From Bostrychus sinensis (lineage: Eukaryota; Chordata; Actinopteri; Gobiiformes; Eleotridae), in NCBI GenBank assembly GCA_020698575.1, contig CM036243.1, forward strand, positions 12,763,903 to 12,827,902: DNA of 64,000 nucleotides. The letters are read 5' to 3'. A model generated the notes under the pieces. The model made no database searches. It was not told the DNA's origin and saw only the letters and a list, made by a program, of their open reading frames with translations. The translations under genes and the position numbers were made by a program. Each line of letters starts with the position of its first letter. Within the stretch, counting starts at the first letter, position 1. This document shows positions 38,101-50,980 of the stretch, one piece after another.

Positions 38101-38559
38101 TTCTGGAAATGCCTGCCTAAGTGCTGTTCTGACATTAGCAGAGTGTAGTCACAGCATTTGGCCTGGGGACAAATGCTAGAAAGGCCCTATAAATATGGAT
38201 GCCATCCCTCCCTCCTTTTCTCTTCCCGTCTCCCTCAGCTCTCCCCGATGAGTTTGCATGTGTCTGTGTGTGTCGGCGTATGTGTGTGGTGCTCCGTTTG
38301 CTCTGTCACATCATGTCCCCTCTGTTTGTTTACTCACACTGACAGAGATACACTGGCTTGCTGTTGCTGTTCACCACCTACTACGCCTGCTAACCAAGTG
38401 CCAAAGAGCACGCTAATGCCCCAGTCCCACTGTAAATAATACATCCGCCTGTGCCAGACAGCAAGCTAGTGCCGCGACCCCAGCTGTCGCAGCTATTTCA
38501 TAGGCTGATGAGTCTGTTATCCAGCATGCCACTTACACTTTGCCTATACTGTGCATATG

Positions 38560-38690
38560 TGTTAGGAAGTGACAGTGTCTGTTACATAGCAATTTGCTGG
38601 ATGAGCCCCCAATTATGTCATGGCTCCTGTAATTAAAAAGCCTTAGAAAGACATCAGAGATTACTGCATTGAAACAAATTTTAAAAGGGA
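38560..38690. promoter_or_regulatory. Possible conserved non-coding element
   Basis: A complex stretch including ACATAGCAATTTGCTGG, CCCAATTATGTCATGGC and CCTGTAATTAAAAAGCC, without repeat or exon signals. This is a suggestion only. Confidence 0.28.
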
Positions 38691-39579
38691 CATAATATTT
38701 GCAAACAGATATAAACAAAAGAGAAGCCTCGAGGAAAAAAAAAATACAGGAGAAGGCCAGAACCATGACTACTACAATCTTGGAGCCGCTAGCAAACTTA
38801 ACATCATACTCTCTAGACAATCAGCAAGGCAAAGAATGGTGGAAATGATGTACAAGATAACTGGAGTGACCACTATGGCACCAGCCCAGGCATTGTGTCG
38901 GCCCTGTGGGTGTCCCGTGGCTGCACTGATGCCAGCGCGTGTGGAAATGTAGGGAGTGTGCCCATGGGGAGGAAGTGGGCCATTAGTACAGTCCGTGCCC
39001 CAGCATTTTACTCCACTTCAGTACACATCACACAGGGCCGCCCTTTCACTAACTAGCGAACACATGCTAATTAGCCTTGCGACAGAGCCACTTTTTGCCT
39101 GCTTTGGGAGCATAGGGGGAAGTGGACTGGGAGAACAAGCTCAAGATCTGATTCATTAGGTGATTTTGCACCTAAATGTGGAATGTAGTCAGGTAACCTG
39201 TAAAATAAAATCCATGGCAGAAACCATAGAGAATCCTAGTATATAAAAATTTCAGATACATTTTAGTTGTGTCTAATTTAAAACTATTTTAATGTTTCCA
39301 AAAATTAAAAGTTACTTAAGGTAATTTTATAGATACTAACTTATGAGATTGATGTGTACATTTTGAATTGACACTAGCTATGATTTAGACATGCCTTACC
39401 TCAAACAATGCCCTCACGTCTTCTCTGCATTCCGACCAATGTTACTTTTCCCGTGCTGTCTTCATTTTCTGGAAACAAGAACAACCACAGCCTTAATGAA
39501 ACTTAATGATGATAGTCATAACACAACAATAATCCAGTGGTCTGGAAAACTAATCAATGCTTCTCCTCTCCTTCCCCTA

Positions 39580-39800
39580 ATGACCTGTGAAAACAAAGCA
39601 ATAAAAAGGCGGCGCATGTTTATTTTGGCCAAAGCAACAGGGTGATAAGAGCGGCGGACTGATTAGCGCAGAGCAAACCCCGAGACGGTCACAAAGATTA
39701 GGAGGCCACGCACGACAAATGTCACCACATGAGCTAAAGGTCTGCTTGTGCAAACATCTGACAATAAATGACCAAGCGGTGACATGCCCAAGTGCCAAGT
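39580..39800. promoter_or_regulatory. Possible conserved non-coding element
   Basis: A complex stretch with AAAAAGGCGGCGCATGTTTA, GGACTGATTAGCGCAGAG and GTCACAAAGATTAGGAGG. No splice-compatible exon was found. Confidence 0.28.
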
Positions 39801-40639
39801 CTGCTGAGCCAGTGACTAAACACACAGTGGCTTATTATGTGTGTGTTATATGGATGAGAATTTCCTGCCTCATGTACACTGTGATTTTCCCCTCAGTAAT
39901 CCCAGGGAGCGCTTGCAGTTTGTCATCTCGGTAGTGCAATGATAAACACATGTTGTTTCCCTTGTATTGTGTGTGAAGTGGCTGACTGGCGTAACTCTCA
40001 CTTTAGCATGCTTCTTGTCTTCTGGTCTCTGGTTGAGTCCTCCCAGACCCAAGCCCTTCACCACAAATCACTGCGGTGCTGTGCGCAGCGCTGTGCCCCT
40101 TAAGTAGTGAAACCAGCTTTTCCCATTTGCTTAAGAAATTTTAAACCGAGGACATTTTTTTTACAAGCTTGATTTTTGCAGTCACTTATGGAAAGGATTA
40201 CTTTGACTGACTGCTTTTAATTAGTTAGGTCAAGATAGGGAGAAGAGGGGAAATAATATTTTTATTTTTACAGTGCAAAGGGAATATTAGGTTTAAAAAA
40301 GAAAAGTGTGAAGGATTTTCAGTTGTCACATGTCAATACACAGCTGTTATAGTAGTTGTCACCACTCAAAGAGAAATAATGTTGCATTATTTATGTGCTT
40401 ATGTAGACAGAGGATGAGACAACCGTAGCATGTTCCTCAAGGGTCCAAGGCAAATGTAAGTCATGCATACTGTATTAGGACACACAGATTTGAGAAATTC
40501 CCCAAATTAAAATGATTTAACAAGCTCGTAATAAATGTGTTTCCCATTCCCAGTGCGGATCATATGAATACCTAAACACACAACACACTTTCAGTGACGA
40601 CATGGGAGACGGGCGTCAGGTGGATTACATGAAATGATG

Positions 40640-40830
40640 GGGTGATGTGTCTTTTTTCCTGCTTGCTGGAGAGCCTAGTGTCCTGATTAAAAATTTCAGC
40701 TCCACTGCCTTTCTAATTAATTAGCGAGGCCACTCGGAGGAGCACTGTGGACCAATTAGTGTGTAGCAAGCCGATGATGCCTATCGCTAGAGCAGCAGTG
40801 TACAGCTGTCGCTCCTGCTCTCAGGACAGC
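40640..40830. promoter_or_regulatory. Candidate conserved enhancer with homeodomain cores
   Basis: It contains CCTGATTAAAAATTTCAGC, TTTCTAATTAATTAGCGAGG and GGACCAATTAGTGTG within about 90 bases, in complex sequence. This clustering is typical of developmental enhancers. Conservation was not tested. Confidence 0.33.
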
Positions 40831-41989
40831 CGCGCGGACCCTCAGGTGTTCACAAAGGTTCATCCAGCAGCCAGAGTGCACCAACTAGACACGAGATAAG
40901 AAAGGAATAACAATATTTAATATGTATAAAAAATAATTCTTTTAACATGAATGAGTGGTTGAAACTGAGTAGGCAAATAAAATAAAAGTATGCATTTATT
41001 TTCTTGTAGCTTTGCGAGATAAACGTCTTAATCACTAATAGTACTGTAACAGAAACATCTGTGATGAAACAAGACATTTGATCCAGGCTTATTTATAAAG
41101 CTCCCATTGGCCCGTTGATCCACACCACATGTCACCATTGAGTTCATAATCTTATTTTACATTTGATTTTGTAGAGTCAAAAGTCTGAAAAACATTCTCA
41201 TGAAGATGCAAAAGTCACAACTCTTTCACCGTGAGCACAAAAAGACAAAGCTGCTGGTGCTCCTCAGTCTTGTGAGGACGTATTCATTTTGTATGCTGAC
41301 CACAGGGCTGGGTGATGGGGGGAGGGGGAGGGTCTGCCTCTCTTTCGAAGGGTGGTGAAGTTTGCTGACTTTGTGAGAACGGACTAGTTAGAAGACAAGA
41401 GGAAGCTCATTTCCACTTCAAGGGGTCGTCTGAAACATGGCATCAGCAGGCCTCTCCTCGGAGCTCAGCGTTGATCACATTTGGTCGTCTACTTTCAGAT
41501 ACTTTCCCTATCTCCTCAAGTCTAATGTTTACTCCCGCAAAATGCGCTGATACTGTTTTTTTTCTTCGACAAAAAAACAGCCACAAGCTAGAAAAACGTG
41601 GAACTTCAAAGACCCCAGTGGTGATGGGTCCACGGTAATGAACGCACACGAGGGAGCGTCCTGCCAATAATAATCCACGTTATCTTACAAGTTTAATTGC
41701 AAAGCCCTGCGCGTAGACTGACACTCCGGTACATAAAAGTGCAAGATGTGTTTGTCCATCTTAACACTCGTCGCTTAACACGCACAAACAGTCAATACCG
41801 CAGTGGCTGATTAGTATGAAGAAGAGGGGATGAATATTGGAGAAGGGCCCTTGAGAGTCACACTTGAAACATGAAGAGGATGTCAAAGCGTTTTGTTCCT
41901 TTTTCATTCATTAGATCTAGTGGACGCTGTGTGTTTTTGATGTACACACACGCAAACAGAAAAAAGAAGCTGAAAACAAGAGCGCTGCA

Positions 41990-42180
41990 AACAGTTGTAG
42001 TTATTAGATCGGTGCGTCTGACATTTTGTCGACATAAGTAATTAATTTAGCCTTTCTATTGGGAAAGTCCAAAGAGCCCAATTAACATGGCTAATATTGC
42101 TGCATCGTGTAAAAACATTTTTTTTTTAAATACAGAGGGAATATTTAAATGACTCGCCTTCATTATTCAAATGTATAAGC
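41990..42180. promoter_or_regulatory. Possible conserved non-coding element
   Basis: A complex stretch with GTAATTAATTTAGCC, CCCAATTAACATGGC and AATGACTCGCCTTCATTATT. This is a suggestion from composition. Confidence 0.28.
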
Positions 42181-44579
42181 AAAGTCATGGGGGAAAGAGA
42201 CAAGATGGGAATCACATGGGTAGGAGCAAGGAAAATCATAATCAATCTTTTATTTCTGCAAAGCAATCACATAAACATATGCTTTGCTTTTGTCCTCATT
42301 CTTTTTATTTGTGCTGAGCTAAAACTGATAATGGCGTCTTTGATTGTTTATGACTTCACTGATTCAGCCCTATCTACTGAATTATTAAGTTGACAACAAA
42401 AGAGCTTTGATTTAATTTGGTATTCGATTGAAATTATAGAGTAAGCCATGGATTTAGCCTAAGTGGATTTTTGCCTTTCACAGTTAGTCCGGTACACATG
42501 CTCCGACAGGAAGCCAGGCCAAGGATGACTGTGTTGCAAAATCCCACGGCTTTGTAAGCATCACATCACACAAATGGATAATATTCTTAATTCAGCAAGT
42601 GGAAAGGTGAAAGGTCAGGAGTAGGAGTGACAGATATCTAATCCAGGACGCACTTACAGATGGCCATTGTGGCGCTGTGTTTTCTATTTGCACGGCTCGT
42701 TCGGGTATTTGTTTTCCAGTGAACTCCGGGGGCCCCACTACTGCTAAGGCCTGGCTCTTGGCTTGACTCTCCCACTCGTCTAGCTGTAACAAAGTCAATA
42801 TTACAAAGAGGTAACATATGTCGAGGTATGCTTGAGGCCTGCTTTGGGACACACACACACAGACTTACAGTGTAAAAGAATGCATGCCTTCAGTGGTGAA
42901 TTATAAAGAAAAATGTAACAAGCTGTTTTTTTTATTTTGCAAATTTGAAGTTGAAGTGCACGTAAGTAAACCCTTGTTAATGTTATTAACACAATAATTA
43001 GGAAGGAAACGTTACAACATTTAAATTCTGGACAAATTTATACATTTTAAAAATCATCGCCTGTTATAAAAAACTGGAAACTCTCCCCTTCAAACCATTG
43101 TTCACTTAAATTAATCCTTTCTTTATCATTATTGTTTATCTAAGGTGCAGGCATCAGTGTAATAGTTGTTTATTCTGCATATATTGGTAATGCCGACATA
43201 CTCTTAATCGTCAGTTGTCTTTTTGCATTTAATCTGTGTCCATTTGTTGCCTGAAAATCAGAATAGAATTGTCAGAGACTAGGCAAAATCTTTATATAAG
43301 ATTCAAAAATGCTGAATGAAAAAATAAATAAAAATGAGTATGTATGTTATTATTTACAAATAAAATATATAACACTTTTCTAAGTACAATTACTAAACCA
43401 AGGGCTAAACCAACCCCTTCCTTAATTTAAATTTGTCCCTACAATTCTGTTGCAGTATATGTCAAAAGTTGTATAATATAATATACAAGCTCTCACAAGA
43501 TTACAATACTCTGCCCTATATTGATAAAAGATCACATGCACTGTAGTATGGAAAAACATGGTTGTCTTCCTATTTATTTCAGCAGTCATAAAAATGATTT
43601 GGAGACAATACAATATACTGTATTAACTTTAAGGCCATGTTTTTTATGGAATATGTGATGATGTAAAAAGCGACATGATCAGATATGTTGGGAGCAAAAT
43701 CAAGTGGGAAATATTGGGTTAAATTTTCTGCCGTAGTGCCTTGTACCACAAATAGCAAAATAGTGAAAATGTTATAAGCTGCATATCTTCAACTGTACAT
43801 TCAGTCAGGTAATTTTGTGCAGCAAACATTATTGTTCTTGGTCCTGGGTAACAGAGGACAGAATCAATCAAAATCCACTGGACTGCGAAGTATTACATGA
43901 GTGCAAAGTACTTGTCGGTGTGTCCACATACATTTCAAGTGTGTGTTCGTGAGGGCCAGTTTGTTTTGTTTTTCCCTTACTTCAGCACATCTGAGAGAGC
44001 TTTTCTGGAACTCCTGAGCCCTGTCCAAACAAAGATGGCCAAACGCGAGAGGATGGAAGGGAGGTGGATCAGTGCGTGTGTGTGTGTGTATACTGTATAT
44101 GTGTGTGTTTGTGATTTTTTCAAGTAAGCTGGGACCAGGAGGGCCTTGCGAAAAACCAAGAGAAAACCGAGCCCCTGAGAAAGGCAGCTGGAAACACACA
44201 GACACTTGCGGTCTATCTATCCCCACCACCCCACCACCACCGTCTCCTCTCCCTTCCCTCCCCTGGTCCAGCTGCACTCAGATGTGTCTGCCTGGTCCAC
44301 CACCACCAGCACCACTACCCCCTCACGAAAAATCTCCCCCTTCACTCTTCCAAACTCAATGCCACTGCCAAGGAAGGAGAGAAAAAAAGTGTCTGGAAAT
44401 ACTTAGGGCCATTTTAGCGCAGTAAGGCATGAGATTCATTAGACCGGGGCCCGCGTGTTTTATGCTGGCCATGTTATTGTTAGGATGTGGTAAAATTATA
44501 AATATGACGCTGGTGAGTGTGGTGCAGGAATTTAAAAAGTGAAGAAAAAAAAAAAAAAACACCACTCATTAACTCCTCG

Positions 44580-44880
44580 GCCACAGCCTTGTTCCTCATG
44601 ATTGGGTGGCAATAAAAAAAGTCTGTCACAATTTGTCAAAGTTAATGACTCAAAGGCGCGCGAGCACTCAAGGGCTGGAAGACACGCTAACATATGTCGA
44701 ATTAGTCAATAGCTTTATAATTGCAGAAATAAGGAGCTCCGGCTTTAGCCAAATGAAGCGGACTTAGGGAAGGTCCTGAGAGGGAATTTGCAATTTGGTC
44801 AGGTCGATTGCGGGGATGGCAATCACTGTGGCTTGGCGCGGATCCCCTCACGCGATTATTGTGTGACTTTCTTTTTACGC
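44580..44880. promoter_or_regulatory. Possible conserved non-coding element
   Basis: About 300 bases of complex sequence with CATGATTGGGTGGCAATAAA, GTCGAATTAGTCAATAGC and TTGCGGGGATGGCAATCAC. There is no repeat family and no exon. Among the enhancer-like stretches in this intron, it is one of the longest and most uniform in complexity. Confidence 0.33.
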
Positions 44881-47044
44881 TATCTGTCTTTTCATAGTTT
44901 TATCTCAGCTTTCTTCACTACTCAAGGGCAGCCTGGAACTCTTGAGTGAAGCTTAACAAGATTTTTTTTCTTGCATTTGAGAAAAACATTTTAATCTCTT
45001 AATAGCATATTGTAGTTTAAACGCAATGTGAAAAAAACAAGACCTTAAGACCTCATCTAAGCTTTAAGGATTTAATAGAATAAAAATGTTCAGCCTGTAG
45101 CAGCAAGGTTTGGCCAGTCACACACTTTTGGGTCTGTTCATCTGCTTCTGCATTTCTCACAGAGACACTTGCCTGTTATTGCTTCATCTATTGTCACAGA
45201 AGTCTCTTGATCTCATCTGGGTTGTCATAGATTCACCCAGACCACACAGAACCTTCTGGAGGAAACTAAACAGAAACATACAAGAAGATTTCTCTGTTTT
45301 ATTCACTATTGTAAGATTCCTCCTCCCACTTCCCCACGGTCTTCTCTGTGACCTGTGACTTCAGAACAGTGTCTAGCCTCCACTTCAGCCCCTCTATCTG
45401 TGAACTTTGTAAGACTGATAAAGACTCCAACACCCCAATGGACTTTCCTTTGGTCTTCCGTCCTGGTCCCTCCCTCTTCCCCCTGTCCCATCACAAGCAC
45501 AGACACTCCTTTCCACTGTGTGGCTTTGGGAGTGACATGCTTGTCACTGCAGTCATGTAGCCATTGGTTAAATGCTGCCTCTATGAGTGCCTCCCTTCCC
45601 TATCTGGATCTCTGTCCTGGGTCACCCCATGTGAAGACTTAGAACAGTGCTAATGGAAGTGTTGGATCTAAAGTGGGAGCTACCATATTGATACAGTACT
45701 GGAGGGCTGAATTCGTTATGCGTGCTAAGGTAATGGATTTTTATCATTTGCTCATTCTTTTTAGCTGTTTTTGTTATAGTCAAATACAAAATGTTGTGTC
45801 TTTGTTGTGCTTAGAAATGAATTCTGTAGTTCTGTATATGTGATTCAGAAATGTAAGTTGTCATTGGAATTTGTTTACTTTAGAGGACAGTGAATGACAG
45901 GGCAGTTCTGCATTTGGAAATAAGAAGCGGTTATGCTTACAGAAGTGTTTTACATTTGAATTTCAAAAGTTTATTTTGACATCAAATTTATTCAATATAG
46001 TTTTAATTGTAAGCTTATTTGACCCTAAATATTTTTCTAATTACATAAAATGCAGAAACTGATTTTAAAATACTTGTGCCATAAAATGTTTTTAGTAAAT
46101 TCATATTGTAGAAATAACCTTGGTTCAGTGAAATTGAGACAAAATGATCAGGATGTCACAAACACAAAGCACATGCCTTAGCATTTATTACAGATCTAAA
46201 ATTACCCCACGGTATCCTATAGTTCCAGACATTTAATAAGATTCTTTTAGATTAATACAACTGATAAATACAACTATCACTTATTATAAATTGACTGGAT
46301 ATAATAGTTGTGAACAATCATTAGCATCTCTACATTCCTACTTGAGCATAGTTTTTGTATTGGTCCAGCTGCTGGGAGCAGAGGCCTAGGTGTTTACAAG
46401 TAAACGGCCATGCTGACACACTGTTTCAACAAAACTCAGAGGAAAGAAACAAATATTATTGCCGGGTCGTGTGTCTTGAACTGCAGCCAATCTGTCTACA
46501 GTAGTGTTCGCTTTAGTTGAAAAAGCCCATACACATAATTTGCAGATTGCTTACACAAAATTAGCGCTGGCTTGTTTTTGCATTAAAAATGGTCAAAGAA
46601 AATAAAGAGCTCTTGGCGAGATTACATCTAGGAGTTCGTCCAACAATTCTTGGTGAGTAGGGGAATTCGGGTTTGTGTGTTTGCATGAGAGGGAAATGTG
46701 TGGAAGTAGTGAAGGAGGTAACCAGTCCCACCCAGCAGAGCAGTGTGATGAGTAAAAAGTTATTTGGGGGGAGTCTCTGCAGGGCTGTCTTGCTGTCGTC
46801 GCGGTGATGTGTGTGTGTGTGTCCTGTTGCCCACGACGACCCATGTTCGTCATAGAGATGTCCCCTCACAGAAAGAGGTCGCTTATTAGTGAGGGCTCTG
46901 ACTAATACTTTCTGATTGATTGGTGCGGAGGGGGTACAAGTAAAGAGCAAGTATCTTTGTCATACAGCTGGCCTGTGATTTCAAATAGGTATAGCAGTTA
47001 ATTAAACTTATTTGTCCCCATTTCTAGCACTATAAATATACTAG

Positions 47045-47140
47045 TGCCATGGTTCTCAAATGGTGGTTCAGGACCTAAAATTGTGTCTTAGGGAAGTTAA
47101 GCATAGTTTCAATATTCAGCTTAGTAAAGAGCTGTGAAGG
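47045..47140 (-). repeat. hAT-like dispersed repeat, partial copy
   Basis: It begins CATGGTTCTCAAATGGTGG, followed by TAAGCATAGTTTCAATATTC and AGCTTAG. It is similar to the start of the 6702 copy and to the complement of the right end of 34115-34380. Confidence 0.45.
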
Positions 47141-49743
47141 AACTAGCAGTAGTACCAGTTTTTATCAATACATTCTGAAAGACTCACTGATATGTGTCTG
47201 TTTTCTATGGAATGGAAAAAATTTATGAAAACTACAATAGAATTGCATAGACACCAACCAATCACAGTTTAGAGAACAGTACCATCATACACAGAATTGA
47301 AGAAAAACTAATTCTCAACTGATACAACTTGAAAAACATTACAACCAATCAGAGAAAGAAAGTGTCACAAAAAGCTGTTGAATCAAATCTTGTTACTGGT
47401 CAGAAAAGACTGATTTTAGTAAAAGTTGGGTTAAATGAGTGAAGGAGTGTTAGATCCACTTAACTTTACTAAGAAAAGTTTAGCGGGCTTGGCTAAATGT
47501 TTATGATTTTGATGAATATCCTTGCTCTGTTTGGGTGTTCAGTCTCCTGTTTTGTGCCTCCCCATTGCACACGTGAGGTGGCACTCTGTGGTCAGTCGTG
47601 TTCTGGTGCTGGGATATGGAGTATTTGCATGTGGCGGGACAGAGTAGCAGTGGGCCAGAAAGTGCAGGTGTAAGCTCTGAAGCTCTGACAGGGAGGTGTC
47701 GTTATCTGGCATGGGTCACTCCTGCTGATAGGCTGAAGGTCACCACACTTCTACTACACAGACGACAATGAGCGCTTTGATTTGACTTACCTTCCGCTTC
47801 ACACAATGGACACGATAAGGCATAGCTTCCTTAACAATTCCTCAAGAACAATTCCTATAGCTATAAAGCCATGATATAGGAGCAAAAATGTAAATCAAAA
47901 ATGTATGGAGAAATGTACAGAATATATAGGAGGTATAGTTTGACACATTTGCAGAAAGATTGCTGCTGATCCTCACTAACCCTGCTCATCAGCTTTCCTC
48001 TGCCTACTCCTACTTTGCTGCAACAACCTTCCTCACCTTCCCCATACATCAGCTTGCATGACTCCCACTGCTCCCTCGCTATCTCCCCTCTACCTTTTGC
48101 CAACTTTCCCTTGGTCTGCCTCCCTCGCTCCCTCTCTCCCTGCCTCCCCCAGCACAGGGCTTTGAACCTGGCCTTGTGTCTGTGGGCCCAGAGGTCTGTC
48201 ACTGGGCAGATGGTTTGATCTCTGGCTGGGGAAGTGCTTTGAGGAGAGCTGAGTGGGGCCTGACTGGGGGCCCTCTGCCTGGACCTGCTGTCTGCACAAA
48301 AGATGGGAAGCACTGCTCTCCCTGGATGCCTCCACATTTGAACTGACAATGCAGGCCAGTGTTAGTGCTGTGGTCCAGCTCTCCATCTACACAGGCTGCA
48401 CTGACTGAGAGCATGGCATATGATAGTGAGATCACAGGCTTGGACTTGGGCTGCAGTGTTGGGATATTAAGCTGCCTCTCCATTTCACAATATAAAAGCC
48501 AGCTGGGTCCTTTATCCGTCCACTTCATAAACAAGCATGACTGTCCCGAAGCACACGCACAGCTATTTATCATGCCGGTGACTCAGGGTCAGAGTGTCGT
48601 CACTGGTCTGAATTGAAATTTTTGGGGTGGTGCTCACTTGTGGGGAGATTTACTTACTGTGACTGTGTCAGCACATTGAAAAGGTTAGAATCTTGGGAGC
48701 ACTCGCTATTGGTGTCTCCGGAGTAATCAGATGGTGATTGGGTGGGTCATATCGTGGTTGACAAACGCAAAAAGACAGCACTGAACCTGTGGCCGTAGTT
48801 ACACACGGACATCCCCCGGAAGGCCCATGAACGCCACATGTCATAACTCGCATTTCAGCAGCAATTGTTTTCAGATTTATGTGATTCTGTTCTGCGACTG
48901 ACACTCTCGATTCATTAGCAGCAGAGCCAAAGTTTGCAAATACTCACGCAAAACTGATTTGATATGACAGACAGAATCACCAGGGGCTCGTAAAGTTTCA
49001 CGACTTGAACATTTTTCCCATGAGTAACATGATAAGATCTGAACAGGGCTGATGTTCTTACCTCTGCAGCGTGTTCCCTGTTTGGGTCAGCAGGTGAAAG
49101 CTGAGAGCAACAAGCCGAAAGACTGCCAAACATCTGAAAGTTGTGTCTGAGCAGACAGTGTATTTAAAATTAAATGTACTTTTTAATGTTTAGAAAAGTT
49201 TGTTTTTCTTCCTCAAGTTATTTCCAAACCTAATTTTCAAATTTGGAGCTGTTCGACTAAGTAGTTTACAGTCTGTCACCAAGCAAACCTTTAAAACAGA
49301 GCCCAATCTAAACACTGTTATAGATTTCTGTATACATCTTATCAGATTTGAGTTACATTTACTGGCTCGCAACACATTTGAAAATCTGTCAAGTACAAAG
49401 GCGCATTAATTAAGGGTGCGTGCAAAGCCGACGTAGTCGCTTGCATTTGTTTGACTTAAGAAAGAAGAAGAAAGCGAGGAAGAAAAGCGAGGGGTCCCAG
49501 GTCCTCTGCATGAATACATGAAAACACATGCTTCCCTTCTCCTTCTGTAATCCACTGGGGACTCACGCCCCATTTGGTTCCCATTAGCATAGCTCTGGTC
49601 GCTCTGCCCCGTGTCAAAGCCCAGACGCACAGCTGCACAAAGGACAGGCACCTCTGGCTCATGCGACTGCCAGCCGCTCGGCTCAAAACCAGAACTGACA
49701 TGGAGGACGGCTATGCTCTGCGGGGAATACACAGGAAGACACT
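47141..49743 (+). other. bnc2: Large bnc2 intron, seventh part
   Basis: No exon was identified with confidence. From 48000 to 48620 the sequence is GC-rich and open over long distances on both strands (162 and 124 codons on the minus strand), but no domain is recognisable. A long CT-tract ending in cccccag at 48149-48151 would be an excellent 3' splice site. In bnc2 phase 0 only 21 codons follow before TGA. Confidence 0.4.
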
Positions 49744-49751
49744 CTCTAGAA

Positions 49752-50058
49752 CAGTGATTCTCAAACTTTGAGTACCACCTCAGAAAAATATTTGGCTCTC
49801 TAAATATTAAAATGAGCCCAGATCTGGACTAACCTATAGATCTAAACAATGGGATAAAAAAGGGATTACCAGAAAAATGCATTACTAATGAACAGGGTCG
49901 AGGACTAGCCCAGGGCTAAACCAGACAAAACAAGAATGAATCAAGGACTAAAGCAGGAATAAAACTGTCTCTAAATTAAATAAAGTCAGGACTTGAACTG
50001 CAAAAGACTTCTGAGTACCACCAGCAAAAGCCTGCGTACCACAGTTTGAGAACCACTG
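49752..50058. mobile_element. Complete non-autonomous hAT-type element (MITE)
   Basis: The left end is CAGTGATTCTCAAACTTTGAG. The right end, as complement, is CAGTGGTTCTCAAACTGTGG, so the ends form inverted repeats of the hAT type. The flanks are CTCTAGAA (49744-49751) and CTCTAGTG (50059-50066), a diverged 8-bp target duplication (6 of 8 identical), the size expected for hAT. At 307 bp with no long frame it must have been mobilised by a transposase encoded elsewhere. The diverged duplication suggests an old insertion. Confidence 0.85.
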
Positions 50059-50761
50059 CTCTAGTGCAGTTTACACACAAGCCACTACAAATGATTAATT
50101 GTTTTTTCTTTTGTACCACTTTGTAAGCCATTAAAACTCCTTCTGATGTCTAGTCCAATGTATAAAGTAAAAATTAGCCTTGGCATGAGGTATTCACTCA
50201 CTTGTATTTAGTGGCACTCTACAAAGCCCTGTTTTTATCCAGCTTGTTTTATTTGTCACCTGTTTCCAATATGGACACTGTAAAGTGCCGATCTATCCGA
50301 TGAAGCCGGAGCCCCACTTTATGACACGCGAGGTTGTTGCATGCATTCGCCTCATCCCATACACACGTTTGATGCACATTTTCTGGCAGGAAATTGTCAG
50401 CGTTTCAGCAGCTAGCCCATGCAGGAGATAATATCTGGTGGGTGGAACAGAGGACAAGATGCTCCCAGTGTTTTACAGTGACCCTAAGCAGAGACAAATT
50501 TCAAATCTGGAGCTGCTGCAGAGGCCCCGAGAAGCACGGTACACATGCACACAGGGTTTTCATTTAGATCTCGGCTTTGCTTAACTTAGCAAACAAGAAA
50601 TGTGGTCTGTGGCTTTGTCTCGAACATGGTAAAGGTTTCAATTAAAGGCTAGGGGAACAATACCAGGCAGCGTCCAGCAGCTGTTTCAAAGATTTTTTTT
50701 TTTTTATTCAAGGGGATGTTAGGATGAAAAAATAACAGTGGTATAATGTAAACCTAAAATC

Positions 50762-50905
50762 AGAGAGCGCAGACCTCCACCAAGGCATCAGTTATAGCGC
50801 ACAATGGAAAAGATAGTTAGTGCCCAGACCTGGACTCAAATCAGTGATGTTCTAATTCTGAGGTAAATGCTCTATTCACTGAACTTCAAAGCCCTTACAT
50901 CTCAC
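50762..50905 (-). repeat. tRNA-derived SINE-like repeat, short copy
   Basis: GCAGACCTCCACCAAGGCATC, CCCAGACCTGGACTCAAATC and GTAAATGCTCTATTCACTGA appear in the same order as in 24690-24815. Read on the minus strand, they give a B-box-like GATTTGAGTCC and an A-box-like TCAGTGAATAGAGC. Confidence 0.55.
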
Positions 50906-50980
50906 AATGGTAAAGAATCCACTAATTTCTTCCTTTACTGATGGCTTGTTGTTAGTTAGAAGCTTTCTATCTATCTATGC

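Larger units (their letters stand above)
34381..47044 (+). other. bnc2: Large bnc2 intron, sixth part
   Basis: No exon was recognised in 12.7 kb. It contains a 19-G run at 35120-35138, a CAG-type trinucleotide patch at 35737-35766 followed by a T-run, and possible regulatory stretches listed separately. An acceptor-like site at 38064 followed by 27 open codons is treated under findings. Confidence 0.45.
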
